Position numbers and translations under genes: made by a program. Of a stretch of 64,000 nt of DNA, positions 37,093 to 50,087 are shown one piece after another. Within the stretch, counting starts at the first letter, position 1, and every line of letters begins with the position of its first letter. The DNA is from Paragordius varius (taxonomy: Eukaryota > Nematomorpha). The stretch covers positions 1,550,001 through 1,614,000 of the forward strand of contig OZ176054.1 in assembly GCA_964247055.1 (NCBI GenBank), read 5' to 3'. A model generated the notes under the pieces. It was not told the origin of the DNA and searched no databases. It was given only the letters and a program-made list of their open reading frames with translations.

Positions 37093-40000
37093 CTAAGGTT
37101 GGGCCCATATTTGAAGAATTAAAATATAACCAATGTTATTGGTGATGGCTTTGCATTCTGTCCATTCTATAATTTGCCATCTGATTCTAGGCGTTTCCAA
37201 ATTTTTAGAGTTGGTTACTTTTGGTGAATCTTTCAAAATCCTATTGGAATTTTTTTTAATTTTTTCGTGCCAGTGTATGTTAGTGTTTGATAATTTTGGA
37301 CGATAATATTCATAGAACAAGCGCACTTTCTCAAGCGGTGACCCAACAACAAGCTATATTTAAAAAATATAAAAATTTAATTTTACTTTTAAAGTTCAAA
37401 TTAACACAAAAAATTGATATTAAAATATTGATTTAGCTTCGTACCAATACTCGTATATCTTGAATTGTGATTGGGGCATCTTGTGTTATAACGTAAAAAT
37501 TGGCAGATTCCAAAAATTTTACTCTAAAATTTTGTCCATCCAAACTCAAATTCTGTTCTTGGTCGGTTCCAACCAATGCTATATTATGCCGATTTCTAAG
37601 GGCTACAACATATAATGGAATAAACATTTAAATCAGATTATATATTTTACTCTTTTACAATAAAAAATAAAAATATACGGATAAAACGTAAAATATAAAG
37701 ATAAACATTTTTTTCAAAAAAACCGCGGTACTTTTTAACTTACTTTATTCTATTCATTGTTTAAACTACAAAATAAAATTTGTAACTCAACCAATTGTAT
37801 TTTAAATAATTTCTACAGGAAAGATTAAGTAAAAATATATGGTTTTCTTTTAAAAAAGATATTTGCTTTTATGTTTTTGTCTGTATAATTTCGATTTTTA
37901 TTGTATATAAATTGATTTTCCAAAGTAAATTGATCCAATTACTAAATAAATAAATTTTACCTAAAGTGTTGGCAGATTTAGAGAAAGCTATAACTACATT
38001 AAGCGTTCCACGTGGTATCACCATTAAATTTTTGTAACCTATCAATAAAATCCACTATAATTTCAGCCAAATTGAAATCCAAGTCTATGTATTTTACTGA
38101 AACCCTACCGTATGAGTAACAATACACTGATATTTTATTTGATATTGTTACTTAAAAGCCTTATTTTGGCTGGTTGATACAAAAATATAATTGATGAAAA
38201 ATAATTAATCACACTGATATGTACAAAATACTGCGATACTGTCAATAAAAATAATTTTGATAACGATTTTTAAAAGTTTTGCAGTCACGAGCTTTTGATC
38301 AATGTTTATTCACCTATAGCAAAATTTAAGCAAAAAAATCCAACAGATTCAAAACCAATTCCAATAATAATTAAGAGTAAAGCATTCAAAATATATAGTT
38401 TATTTTTATCACATTTTTCAATAATCATGACATTTATTGTCATATATATTAAAATTTTTTCGAAATTGATACCAGTGGTTCTGGACGAGATAACAAGTCT
38501 CTTGGCAACATAATCGCAATCTGTGCGATTGCCCCCACAGTTTCCGCAGCCATCAATTTTTTTCAAATTTAATTGTCCATTGCAGCCTAATACCTTTAAA
38601 ATTAAGAAATGATTAATGTTATATTTTAGCAAAAGCTATTTTTCTATATAATTTACCAATCTCCAATTAATTTACCCCTTTATCTTCAAATTTACCCTTA
38701 TTTATTTTATTATAAGTTTTTCGGTGGAGAGTTTCTCACAGTTGTGTTTATAAGCGATAGGGATACTTAAAATCTTGAAAAAGATGAGGATTATTTTTAT
38801 GAGTCATGTGAAAAATAAAAAAAAGATAATTTTGAAAAGAACAAGTATGAGTTGATTGCAAAATTGGTGAATATTGTAGTAGATATTGATCAATTTAGGT
38901 TAAGATGAGGCAACCTACTTTACATTTATTATGAAGACAAATTCCGATAGGACGTTTAAACACTTTGTTTTCCGTCGTCTGTGATGGATTACAAAACATC
39001 CCGTCTGTTATTAGAGTATGGGAATTTTGATAATAAGAAGCACATTGTCTTTCAGAATTCAATGCACTGTTTTTGAGATAATTATCTCGGATTTTTAAAT
39101 TATTGTTGGCTTCTGAATATTGATACGTTTGATTAAAATATAAAGCGGATAAAGGACTGACAAACGGATAATGAGATGTAAATCGAAAGCGTGAACACTC
39201 GTGTGCAAGAAGGGATGCGTAAACTTTGCTTTTGGTTTCAACATTACCACAAATTTTATATTCCTTTTCATACTGACAATCTCTGCAAATAAGATTGTAA
39301 TTAATTTAATAACCAAAATACTTTTAATTTTATTAAAATTACAATTTTACAAAGAAAAAATACCTATTTGATAAACAGACGAGTTTAAATCGGTAGCTTA
39401 GTGGCATAATGCATGTTGGGTGTATTGAAGAGCTAACAGTGGGAAAACAACGAGACCATTCGCTAACTCGATTACTGTGAGCCATGTCTGGTGTTTTTAT
39501 CGGGACCAAGTTTTTGCTTTGTTCTTCTGTTTTATGTTTATTACTATTTGAGTTTTGATTAGGATCTCTGTAATTATTGTCCCGTTTATTCATAACCTCA
39601 TTTCCGATTATTTTGTTGGTAAGAATACTATACCGTTCTCTCTTAGATTTTTCTCTATGCGTTCGGTCGCCGCCCGAGAAATGACCAATATTTGTCTCAA
39701 AAGGTTCGAAAGGCAATATTTCGTTGGTTTCGGTGGAGAAATGGCATTCTTTTCGTTGACACCTCTATCTCATACCACAACAAAATTATAAAAATTAATA
39801 AAATATCAAATACATTCATCCATATATCCATATATTTCGACAATTACCATTTGTTCTCCACATTTACTGCCAGAGAGGGGTGGGAAGCGTTTAGTTTTGC
39901 AACTGCCCGAAGCTTGGTAATGACTGCACCAAAGCCTTTCGCACGATGGTACTTCTTTCATCTAGGATATAAAAACAATTTTATAAAAGTCATAATAGAT

Positions 40001-42751
40001 ATATTTGGCAATATATACCATTCTGCAATGAACATATTCTGAGCCAAACTCCAATTTGCATTGATAATCGAGATCATATCGCCGCCCCAACTCCCTCAAA
40101 CTCGTTGAAGTGATGTAAGACAAATATCCTGAATCACTGTGGTGATCAGTATCCTTCAAACATTTAAAAGATCTAATTTAACTGATATTGTAGATAAAAT
40201 AACTACTGATACACAATCAAAACAAAAATATTAATTCTATGGACGAATTCAAATTTTATAAAAATAAGTAAAATGTTTAATAAATTCAACAAAATTCTAC
40301 TTTATATGTTCCATCATTTTTTGTTGGCTACATTGAGACCATCGAAAGGAACCAAAACTTGCACTCAACATTGGCGCCATAACAGTTTGACCCGAAAAGC
40401 ATTGATTTTTGTCAGTATCATGCTCCAATCCGAATCTATAGAAACATGCGATTAACTTTATTAGCAAACAATTTCTTCGTTTTAAAATCCGGCTATTGAG
40501 TTATATTCAATTATGTTAATGGTTAAAATAAAACATTTTCCCAAAAAATATATAAAAAAATTTAAATTATACAACAAAATGTAAAAAGTAAAGAACAACT
40601 ATTTTTTAGAAAAGATAACTATACTTTTACTTCCTCCATAAACTCTAATAAAATTTTTAAATATATAATTGAGTATTTTAGCAGAAATTATCTATCTATT
40701 CCCTATTTCGCAACATAAAATGATTACTTTCATATGAAAAAAAACCAAAGTTTAAAAATTGAGTTTTTACGTTTTGTCTCAAAAAAGATCAACGTTTACT
40801 GTAAAATGATATGTAGAGTAAATATTTTTACAAGTGTCCCAATTCATGAGCTATAACAAAGGCGGAAGAAAACCCGCTATCTTTAACTACGGTGCATTTG
40901 ACTGGGGCATCACACAAGCTTAGTAAGGGCGCAAGGCCAGAAGGCCCAAAATCTTGACGTGTTAAATAAACGGCTGCATCGTAATGCGGTCTTCGGCCCT
41001 TCTCTAACGTATATTTAGCGTTAATTTTCATGCAAATATCTTGAACACTATCCTTTGGTCGCCGTATTTGAATCAAATGACCCTGTGAAAGACAAAAAAT
41101 ATAATTTGTGAAGAGATGCATGAAATATTTGTAGATTATATGGAATATAAAAAAAAGGAATATACAATTGATTCATCCATGATAAAAATTTCTCGGAGCA
41201 CGACGTTTATTCTGACGTGTAAACTGGGATCTCGGTAAATCAAATTGACCTAACAAGATTATTTATTATTTATTAAGCAAAGAAACACTATAAACAGATA
41301 TTAGAAATAAGTTTTTTGCTTCTATATTCCGTATTTATTGTCATAAAACTATTTTGCAGCAAATGGTTTCGGTAGCAAAAGAAGTGTTTTTTTATAAGAA
41401 AAGTTTCGTTTCAGTAGGTTTTTGCGAAAAAAATGAGTTTGCCTCTTTTATTCGGTCAAATATCTTAAATAGTTTTATTAATAAACAGAGATATTTTCGT
41501 ATTGAAGAAATTGAATATTAACACTCAACGCATAATAAGCGATAAAAAATTATATATGCCACTATTCATTAAAAAAACTTTAATTAAAAAAGTATAAAAT
41601 ATATCAATAAGGTCAACATTGTATAAAAATTGAAAAACTGATACAAAATTAGTCATTTTTTTTAAACATTTAATCGAGAACCATTTTGGGTTCGGTTTCC
41701 GTTTTATCTATTTAAATTGATTAACTTATGGATTATCAGTTATAGTCTAACAATTACCATTTTCATGAGAAACATGATGTATTGATGAATGAAATATTTC
41801 CCGTGAAATTCAAGAACAGTTAAATCAACGGCTACCATGACTTGCAAATCTTTTTTGATTCTCGCGAATCGAAAACTATGCATATTCTCCAACTCTTCTT
41901 CATAAGCCTCATCAGCCTCGGAGAACATATCAAATTGCCGCCGTGTTCTGGGCTCTAATTAAAAAAAACGATAAGATTTGCATAACATTTTTCAATCTGG
42001 CATTTAGTATTGCATACAATTAAAATTATGACTGCTGTAAACTATAATTTTTCGATGTAAAGATCAAACAGGCAGGTAAAAAATCCTAAAATTATAAGGG
42101 TACGCGGATTGTGCTAAAATTAAACTTTTATTAACAATTCGCACCGTTTGTATAAAACTAGGCGATCAAAAAAATTATATTCATTTTATTTTTTTAATAC
42201 AACTTTTTAGTTAACCATTTTTAAAATTCTTTTTATTCAAAAAAATATAACCTAAAAATAGGGAAACCTGGTCGTAATTTGATTTTACATCAAGAATCAT
42301 TTAAAAAACTGACTTGGGATGACCAGAACCGAAAAAAGGTTCCGATTTTAATTCCAGTTTTTTAGTGAAATCAGAAATATGGTATTTGAAAAAAGGTTAT
42401 GCATTACTTGCATGCCTTCTTCTTCGAATATTGTTCCCGATATTCTGGATTTGGAAGTGATAATTTACTTTTTCTTCGCATTGTCGTAATTTTTGCTCCT
42501 ACATATGAAAAATTTATACAATGTTACAACTTAAGTATAAATGGGTTAAATGTCTTTAAATTTTCGTTACGGTTAATATTACAAAGATGATATATTTATT
42601 TAACACATACGATATATAATATTTCGGATAGGTTTTTGGCTTCGATGTATGTTGTGCTGCTATAATTTAATAGGGCATCATTTTCATCTATAATGATGTT
42701 TGGTTGCAACAATTTAAGACATTCTAAAGGTGGTGGCATAAAATATAAAAT
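37093..42751 (-). CDS. ADAMTS-like secreted metalloprotease, 14 exons seen
   Basis: Exons, 5' to 3' on the minus strand: 42751-42611, 42498-42408, 41954-41758, 41249-41166, 41082-40832, 40435-40301, 40172-40019, 39961-39848, 39764-39364, 39282-38919, 38593-38473, 38038-37961, 37602-37451 and 37353-37093. Every junction is GT..AG and in phase. Order: prodomain end with a basic furin-like run (NIRRRRHAKPRTRR); catalytic start LQVMVAVDLTVLEFHG; RDPSLHVRINVV; zinc site HELGHLFGLEHD, split by an intron, with Met-turn TVMAPM; disintegrin-like CSQQKMMEHIK to FGSEYVHC and CERLWCSHYQ; a polar linker of about 90 residues; degenerate TSP1 (VSEWSRC); Cys-rich region with GICLHNKC and GCGNCGGNRTDC; spacer (MVIPRGTLNVVIAF, IQDIRVL); and a poor TSP1 remnant (RWQIIEWTEC) before a stop. 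Catalytic residues are intact. The 5' end with signal peptide is not found. The family cleaves extracellular matrix. Confidence 0.85.
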
Positions 42752-43381
42752 CTCTGTTTTCAGGAACAATGTATTTTTATATTTAAAAATGGTTATTTAT
42801 ATTTATTTAAATGTGCCAATTAATATTTCTGCCATTTTTATGTTATATACTATATTTAGCGTTTTCTTTTTCAAATTAGTATTATTTATTGTCCTGAAAT
42901 CATGGCATGGAAGCCAAACTATTAGCAATTTTTTGATACAATAATTTATTTTTTCCTAAATTGCCTCCTAATATATAGAAACACTAGGTGGAAGAACGGG
43001 GGATGATCTGATTACTAATTATGTTTGGACATAAAGTTTTTATCCACCAAAAGATATTTCATCGACCCGTTCTAATCATTGGTTCGATTATGTAATAGCG
43101 AGTGAAGAGTGTACAGCTAATTCCCATTTACATTTCAATATCACCCTTTATCACCTTAAATGCTGTCCAACACAAAAAGCTCCGCGAGACGCATTACCAA
43201 AATGATTTTAGACATAGGGCTTTAAAATGTTAAAACAAAATATACATATGTATATTATTTATTCTCCAGCAAATTAGAATAAAAATATCGATTGATCAAG
43301 ACTTTTTACGTATATTTTTGCAAATCAATATTTATATTAATTTGATAATTCATATCTTTTGCGAGCGTTCAAAATATTTTG

Positions 43382-43410
43382 GAGGGCCGCGTGCTGGACA
43401 TTTCTATATA
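43382..43410 (-). repeat. Fragment of CAGGGGTGTCCAA-type MITE end
   Basis: In reverse it reads AAATGTCCAGCACGCGGCCC, resembling the left end of the element at 29939. The rest is not recognisable. Confidence 0.35.
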
Positions 43411-43964
43411 AACGTTTGAATCTATGCTTGAACACTTACATTTCGTATAACTAACGTATTTGAAATATGGGTCAATTTCTCAACCTAATCATACTTTTAA
43501 GGGCTTTTTAAATTTTAATACATTTGCTTTTATAACAGTTTTTTATTATTTTTGGCTGTATTCAAAAACTTTTATACATTAAGCAAAAAGATCGAATATG
43601 AAATTTATCGAAACTTAACTTTTTTTGGTTGATGTATATTATAATATTATTTTAAAGATCGTATCATATTTTTAAGCTTAATATATATGTCAAGGAGATT
43701 GATAACATCAAAAAGTAGTACACTGCCAATACAATGCATAAAAAGTATAAAAGTAAAAGTCTTGGCATGTTAAATAAAATTAATCTGGTTTTTAAATATT
43801 TTATCAAATTTCAAGTCCAAATTTTATGTAAAAACGTTAAAGCCTACAAATGGGCATTTAACTGCTCTAATTTGTATCCATAATATTTATTTATATTGAG
43901 AAAACATATTATTGCCTTATGTTGGCGCTTAATTCTAATTTTAAAAAATTAGTTTAATAATTAC

Positions 43965-43989
43965 CTGAAGACAATGAATCCGCGAGTAT
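43965..43989 (-). other. Candidate 25-nt 5' exon of the ADAMTS-like gene
   Basis: A minus-strand segment is preceded by AATTTTTAG and followed by GTAATTATT. Read in the phase needed by the exon at 42751, it gives YSRIHCLQ. Only splice borders and phase support it. Confidence 0.25.
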
Positions 43990-46185
43990 CTAAAAATTAT
44001 TTTGATAGATTATAATTTTATTAAGAAATGATTAAAGTAAAAAACTAAATACTTTGAAAGTTAGCATAAACCAGAACAGTATGAGATGACATATTGTTTT
44101 TCGGGTAAACACCATTGCCTATTTTATTAATAAAATTGAAATATTATTTAACCTTTTTTATATATTACGATACATTAATAACGGTAAGAATATGTATATT
44201 TTAAATGATTTAACATGTCAATACACATACATAATGCAAAAAATTATACGAGCCGCTAAGGGCTTTTTTATAAAATTTTTAAATCAAATAAGTGATATTT
44301 TACATTTTACAATTTTATGGGTTGTTCTTACATATGTTTAAAATATAAATAAAAATTATGTATAAAACCGTAAGGCTATGGCTATTTTTCAATTTTAGCG
44401 AACGAATTGAACATAAAATTCTTTATAAAATTAATATTTAGTAAAAAAAAATCATTTTTTACGAAGAACAATTGGCTAATAAAATAATTACTGTTTTTAA
44501 GTTTTAACTAAGAATATGTCCGGAGTTTTTTGCCATTCCTCGGAAAATTCAAAATATGGAACAGAATCGATGAATATTAAAATATTTTAAGAGGGTATCA
44601 GCTAATATGTATTATTAAAGATAACTTCTCAAAATATATAAATATATGTTTCATACATAACAAAAATAAAAGTAAAAATATGTAATCAACAAAAAATGAA
44701 ATGTGCGTTAATAGGGCAAGCAGGCATGCATGGAATATCAAATTTGGGGGCGAACATCAGTTTCTTACATTAATTATTAAAGAAATTTTTTATCTGTTTA
44801 CTATTTACTTTATACAAAGAAAGATATACATATGCATATGCTAAAAATTAATGCAAAATAATGTTAATTTATTTTATATCATATTAAAAATCAACTGTAA
44901 ACTGAGAATTGAAGAGAAGATGATGCTTTATGTGAAGTTGAAGATACATTTTTGTGAGAAAAGAGGCATTTTTTAACAAAAAAAATTAAAGAACGCACAT
45001 TTATGTTTTTCAAATGTGAACTCTTTTATGACTGACAAAAATTATATTTTTATGTGAAATCTGGCTGATAAGATTTAGCAGCCCTTTTGCATTGATTTAT
45101 GACTTGAAATTTTATTATTTTGAATAAATCGCGATACAAATGCAAGCGATTTGTGCTCATTTAATTAGTTACAATATCAACTTGTCAATCTATTCCAAAG
45201 AACTGTTCTGACAAAAATATATATAGTTGGTTATATAGACAGGTCCACCGTACATTGAATCGGGTTTTCGCTTCAATCAAAAAATTTAAATATGTTTAAG
45301 AAAAATATATGAGACAAGCGATAAAATTAATTTAAGCGTATTTTTATTGGATTCGTAAAGCCGTAAACATTTCAAATGATAGTTTATATTCGGCCTAAAA
45401 ATAAATAATGGCTAAATTCTAAAACTTTGTAACTCACATTCTATGTCTATGCATTTCAAATAATAATTAAAAGAATCAGAAAAGTCCTATCCACTAATAT
45501 GTTTTTATGTAGTGTGTTGCACTAAAAACTCCTAATGACATATTGAATTAATTATATTTAAGCCTTTTTCATAAACCATATTGAAGAAACGGGGGTGTTA
45601 GAACCTATATTATAAGCTTATGAATGTATCTGGGATCGGCAATCAGTCATATGCTATTCATCACTTACTTCACGAAGATGTAGTATCCCATTTACCTTTA
45701 TAATCACAAACGCATCACGCAATTTAATCAATGGGGTGCAAGATGTAGATAAGAATTGGTACATTTGAGCAATTTATATAAAATATTTTTTTAAAAAAAA
45801 AGTATAATGTAATAGGCTAAAAATATACTAGATTCGAAACTAAAAATTAAGTTCCGTTCTCACTAAAAAAATTAAAATTATTAAGCAGAATGTGTATGTG
45901 TGATGAAAATCTCTTTAAAACACGCATTTTCAATTGGGGTTTACACCCATAATCTTGATTAAAAGTTTTTGTCATTATTTAAATTTCTGATTCCCTAATA
46001 ATCTATCCTTGTCAGAAAATCCTGTATGGTGTATCATGAAATAATTTTCAATATTGTGAAAAGTTAAATTAGAATTTTGATAGAAGGAATAAAACGATTG
46101 TAAATGTTTAGTACCGTACACCTGATAGTGCAATTGTTATATAGATATATGTCAATAGATAAAAAATGATGCATGGATGTTTAAC

Positions 46186-46733
46186 ATTAGGCTGGTGGCA
46201 TCATGCGGTCCTCCAAAAAAATCTTTAGCGCCAACAAAAAATTTATAATAGATGAATAAATATTTAGGAAAAATTATAGTATAATTATATATTTATAAAT
46301 TTTAATGTAAATATTATTTTTTAATAATAAAATATTTAGAAGTATCTTTTCCGTTTATTGACACCATTAATTGTTCGGTAAGGGTTATTTTAACGCAGTT
46401 TAATATTGATATTCCAGCATATACCCTTAACATTTTGTAAAAAACTATAAGATCTTTAGGTTTTAGGTAAATTTATCATTCATTCAAAATGCTATCGACA
46501 AAACCCTAAAGATAACTAAAATGTATATTAAAGGAACTATCATCTTGTTTTTTATGTATAGACAAATTTATATCATAATTTTTGCCAACGAAAACAACAT
46601 ATTAGTAGAATTATTGTGGTCGTAAATTAACAGTCCATGCATGAATTACAAAATATATTTAATGATGTACAGTTGTTGTTTTTTCAATGCGGGCCGCCGT
46701 ATTCTTCCGACATTCTTGGACATCCCTGGATGA
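46186..46733. mobile_element. Decayed CAGGGGTGTCCAA-type MITE, longer copy
   Basis: The left side reads GGTGGCATCATGCGGTCCTCC. The right side has TTCTTGGACATCCCTGG, the reverse of CAGGGATGTCCAA. A second GCGGGCCGCC motif lies at 46690. No coding content. Confidence 0.4.
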
Positions 46734-46895
46734 CAGACTCCAGTGATACTCATCAAAAAATATTTAAAAGGCCACAAAAAATATTTCTTTTGTCTCAAAG
46801 TCGGAGTATAAATAAGGATAAAAATATCATATAAGTTTGACACATTCGCAGATATTTATACTCAAAATAATTATATAAAAAAATTTAATAAAAAA

Positions 46896-46926
46896 TTTAG
46901 GGCCATAAAAAAGTGTTTTTATGGCC
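46896..46926. repeat. Perfect short hairpin
   Basis: GGCCATAAAAA, a 4-base loop, then TTTTTATGGCC. It is an 11-bp perfect stem with no obvious partner feature. Confidence 0.6.
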
Positions 46927-47548
46927 GCTGTTTGAGTAGCATTAGGATCCTCGTTTCAGAAATTAAAGTAGTTGGACTTTTTTTTATTACGAAACAAAAC
47001 TCAGCAAGTGGGACTGTGTTTACACACAATAGGCCTCCTCCGGATTTTTTCATATGTTTATTCAATAAGAAAGGTTTTGCTTTTTTCATGAATAATATTA
47101 TTGCTGGGAAAAATTCAATCAGTTTGGGAATACACCGCTAATTTTTTAACTATTAGAACTATTACCGGTAAAGAGCAATTATCATCAAACTTTATGCGTT
47201 TTTTAATAAAATATGATTTCTTCATTGGCCAATAATTATGTATACTGATAGGCAAACTGTGCAAGAGTGATTTACGTTTAATAAGCATTTTTATCCAAAA
47301 AATCTAAAATTAATTTTCCGTCATTGTTTGCAATTAAAATAGTCAAATCTCAACAAGAAAGATTTTAAGTTAGTAATAACCGTTTTGGGTTATTTTAATT
47401 GATGAGCTGAATATAAGGTTTAGGTTACCCATTAAATATAAATTTAAATATGAAGCGATCTCCAAAATCAAATTTAACCCCCCTTTCCTCCCTCTGGCAT
47501 ACCTCTGATGTTATCATTTAATTCAATAATTGTATCTTAAGATTTGAT

Positions 47549-47743
47549 TTATTCTTCCCAACCAAGAATATTTGGAAATATAGTATAATCATAAATTTCA
47601 TTCACAAAGCCCACACCAATACGTAAATTAGTAAAAGGGTTCATTTTGTAATGAACAAATTCCATTCCTAATGCATTTTTAACACTATTAAATGGGAGAC
47701 ATATGTGAATAAATATATTATTCAAATTCTTTAGTATGTATAC
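47549..47743 (-). other. Candidate exon, unrecognised
   Basis: A minus-strand frame is open from about 47743 to a stop at 47549, with protein-like content: ICLPFNSVKNALGMEFVHY, MNPFTNLRIGVGFVNEIYD and FPNILGWEE. An AG (CTAAAG) precedes it, and a GTTGGG donor lies shortly before the stop. It lacks the Lys/Asn/Ile monotony of chance frames here. No family recognised. Confidence 0.35.
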
Positions 47744-48051
47744 GAAAACCAAATATTTTTATAAAAGTACAAATTATGAGTATATGAAAATTGTTAAATA
47801 AATTAAATTAATGGAATCTCAATAATATAGATCCAGAGAATCCCAAATATTTTACAATTTTTTATACTAATCTTCAAATCGCAATTATAAACTATCCATA
47901 CGTGAAAAAAATATATATTATATAATACAGCTCAATTAAATTTACAAATTAATCATTTAACATATCTGTAAATTAACTGACTAATTTATCGTGAAATTTA
48001 TATGTTGGTTTTGTTTATTAAATATATGTTGATATATTATATTAATAATAC

Positions 48052-48450
48052 TAGTCAACAAATTTTGACTTTTTTACAGAGCCATTTTTGTAATTTTAAA
48101 ATTTATTTTAAACTACATAAATAGTATATAATTTGTTTAACACTTAAATTATTAGGGTTTTATGGAAAATTTTTGGCTCAAAAAATCTTTTGAATGGTAG
48201 TAGTTAAATTAATCTGATTTATAGCTTTATATGGTGAAAATTTTCTACCCTTTAATAAATATAAATTTTGCGCAGAAGAAGTAATTTTCTTGAAAAAGCT
48301 TTTAGTTTGCTTTTTTAATAAAAATTATTTTTATCAAAATTATTTAACCTAGTGGATACTAAAATACATAATTGTAAATTTATAACATAATGTTATAAAG
48401 GTATAAAAATGCCATAACTTTGGTTGGGGTGAACAAATTTTTTTGACTTG
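48052..48450 (+). mobile_element. Family C repeat, copy B (empty site)
   Basis: It starts ACTAGTCAACAAATTTTGAC and matches, in reverse, 5030-5932. Around 48340-48355 it reads ATTATTTAACC where copy A carries a 394-bp insertion, so this copy shows the pre-insertion state. The right end is not defined. Confidence 0.5.
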
Positions 48451-48941
48451 CATTTCAATTTATCATGTCATGACTTGCTTTCATGTGATAAAAAAATTAA
48501 CATTAGACGACTTAAGTCAAGGAAGAAAGCTTGATTCGGAGGTGATAAAAAATCATATGATCAGTTAAAACTTAAAGCTTTTGCAAGTGTGGTATAGGTC
48601 AGGTGACCAGACGTCCCGCTTTTGGCGGGACAGTCCCGCTTTTTCACACTTTGTCCCGCGTCCCGCTACGTTTTTGAAATGTCCCGCTTTTTCAAGATTA
48701 TATAAAAAATAATTTTTTTAATACATTTAAATTTATTTTTTTTATTCGTTTAAATTTTTTATCATTAGTTATCTTTAAAATCTATATCAATTTTAAATTA
48801 CAATTTTTTATTATTTTTTTCAAATTTATATCATGTGATTATACACTTTCCTTCCTACTCTTTCTACCAACATTATCCAAAAGACTAATTAATACCACAA
48901 ATCGGTAGCTTATGTAACTTCAGAAAATTAAGATAATCTAT

Positions 48942-49458
48942 ATATTTATAAAAATGGAAAATGCTGGCTTTGTGATCTGGTACCGGAAAACCGGTAGACC
49001 CAATTAAATCCAAACTTCGAAAAAAATATAATCATTTATGAATGTTCCGACAATAGCTTCGTCCTTTTTTGAATTAGGCCCCCAGTTCGGGCCCACCCCG
49101 TGTGAAAAACGGGTTTTTTTGAAAACAGAAGTCCACAAAAATCGTGTCTTTGAGACAATTTTCCGTAAAACGTGTTGGACCATTCAATTTCAAACATGAT
49201 TTTTGTTTACTTATTTTTGATCGCGCTGAACATAGTCGACTCACTTTTTTGATTTAGGCCATCTTTTTACCCGCTACCCCCGTAAAATGCCATTTTTTTC
49301 AAAAAAAACAAAGTCCACAAATATAATTTTTTAAATCTATTTTTCCCCCAAGTAAACAATATATTAGTATTAATGCACCGTTTTAAAATTCTTCTATATT
49401 CATATTTAAATAAAGTTTCGAAATAATCCACATATGTGGATCATTTTATTGTCCATAT
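48942..49458 (+). mobile_element. Helitron/Helentron-like non-autonomous element, copy 1
   Basis: It starts A|TCTATATATTTATAAAAATG and shares about 500 bp with 50088-50670 and 63546-end. The 3' end has a palindrome ATCCACATATGTGGAT followed by CATTTTATT. There are no terminal inverted repeats. The TC start after A and a subterminal hairpin fit Helitron-type elements, but there is no CTRR end, so the class is tentative. Confidence 0.5.
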
Positions 49459-49464
49459 GGTTTT

Positions 49465-49990
49465 CCAGAAACCGGAGTAAAAATTAAAATTTTAGTTCTA
49501 TGTCTCTCGTGCTGACAACACCAATACACTTGGGTGGAAAAGCAAGGAGGGGAACAAAAAATATTTTTCATAAATTAGCAGATAATCTTAATCAAAACAT
49601 TATTGGCGCTGGGTGTGCACATATATTACACAACGCTATTCAAACAGCTGCTGATTTAATATCCCTAGATATGGAAAATGTAGTTGTTAAAATACATTCT
49701 TATTTTTATATATACACGGTACGCGTTGAAACGCTTAAGGAATCCTGTGAAAATGCAGAAGTTTATTATCAAAAAATGCTTGGATATTGTAAAACCGTTG
49801 GTTAGCTGTTCTGCCAGCTATTGAAAGTAAAAATGTATGATCCTTTAAAATCCTATTTTTTATCACAGGACAAATGTCCTATTCTAAAAGTTTTTTGAAA
49901 GTGATTCTTCAAAAATATAGTTATTCCTACATAATCAAGCTTCTCTCTTTCAAAATGTTATTGATAGAAGGTGACAAAATTTGAAAAAGC
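49465..49990 (+). pseudogene. hAT transposase fragment, plus strand
   Basis: It starts with PETGVKIKIL, which matches the minus-strand copy near 51150. It then reads KARRGTKNIFHKLADNLN, GCAHILHNAIQTAADLI, VVKIHSYFYIYTVRVETLK and KTV. In related hAT transposases this is the central RNase-H-like region. The BED and N-terminal part is missing from this copy, and there are frame changes. Confidence 0.75.
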
Positions 49991-50087
49991 GGGACAAATC
50001 TGAGAAAGGGGGGGGGGGACATGAGGGGTACAACCAAAAAATTTTAAGCAAAAAATTTATTGTAGTATTTATTTATTTTTAACACAA

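Larger units (their letters stand above)
42760..46180. other. Gene-free region upstream of the ADAMTS-like gene
   Basis: Apart from the candidate 25-nt exon and a MITE fragment, I see only AT-rich sequence. The missing 5' exons of the protease gene should lie in or beyond this stretch. Confidence 0.4.

Noticed and set aside
39555-40159. Overlapping plus-strand open frames over the protease gene
   Set aside because: They are antisense to ADAMTS-like exons at 39364-40172, which have motifs, phases and splice borders.
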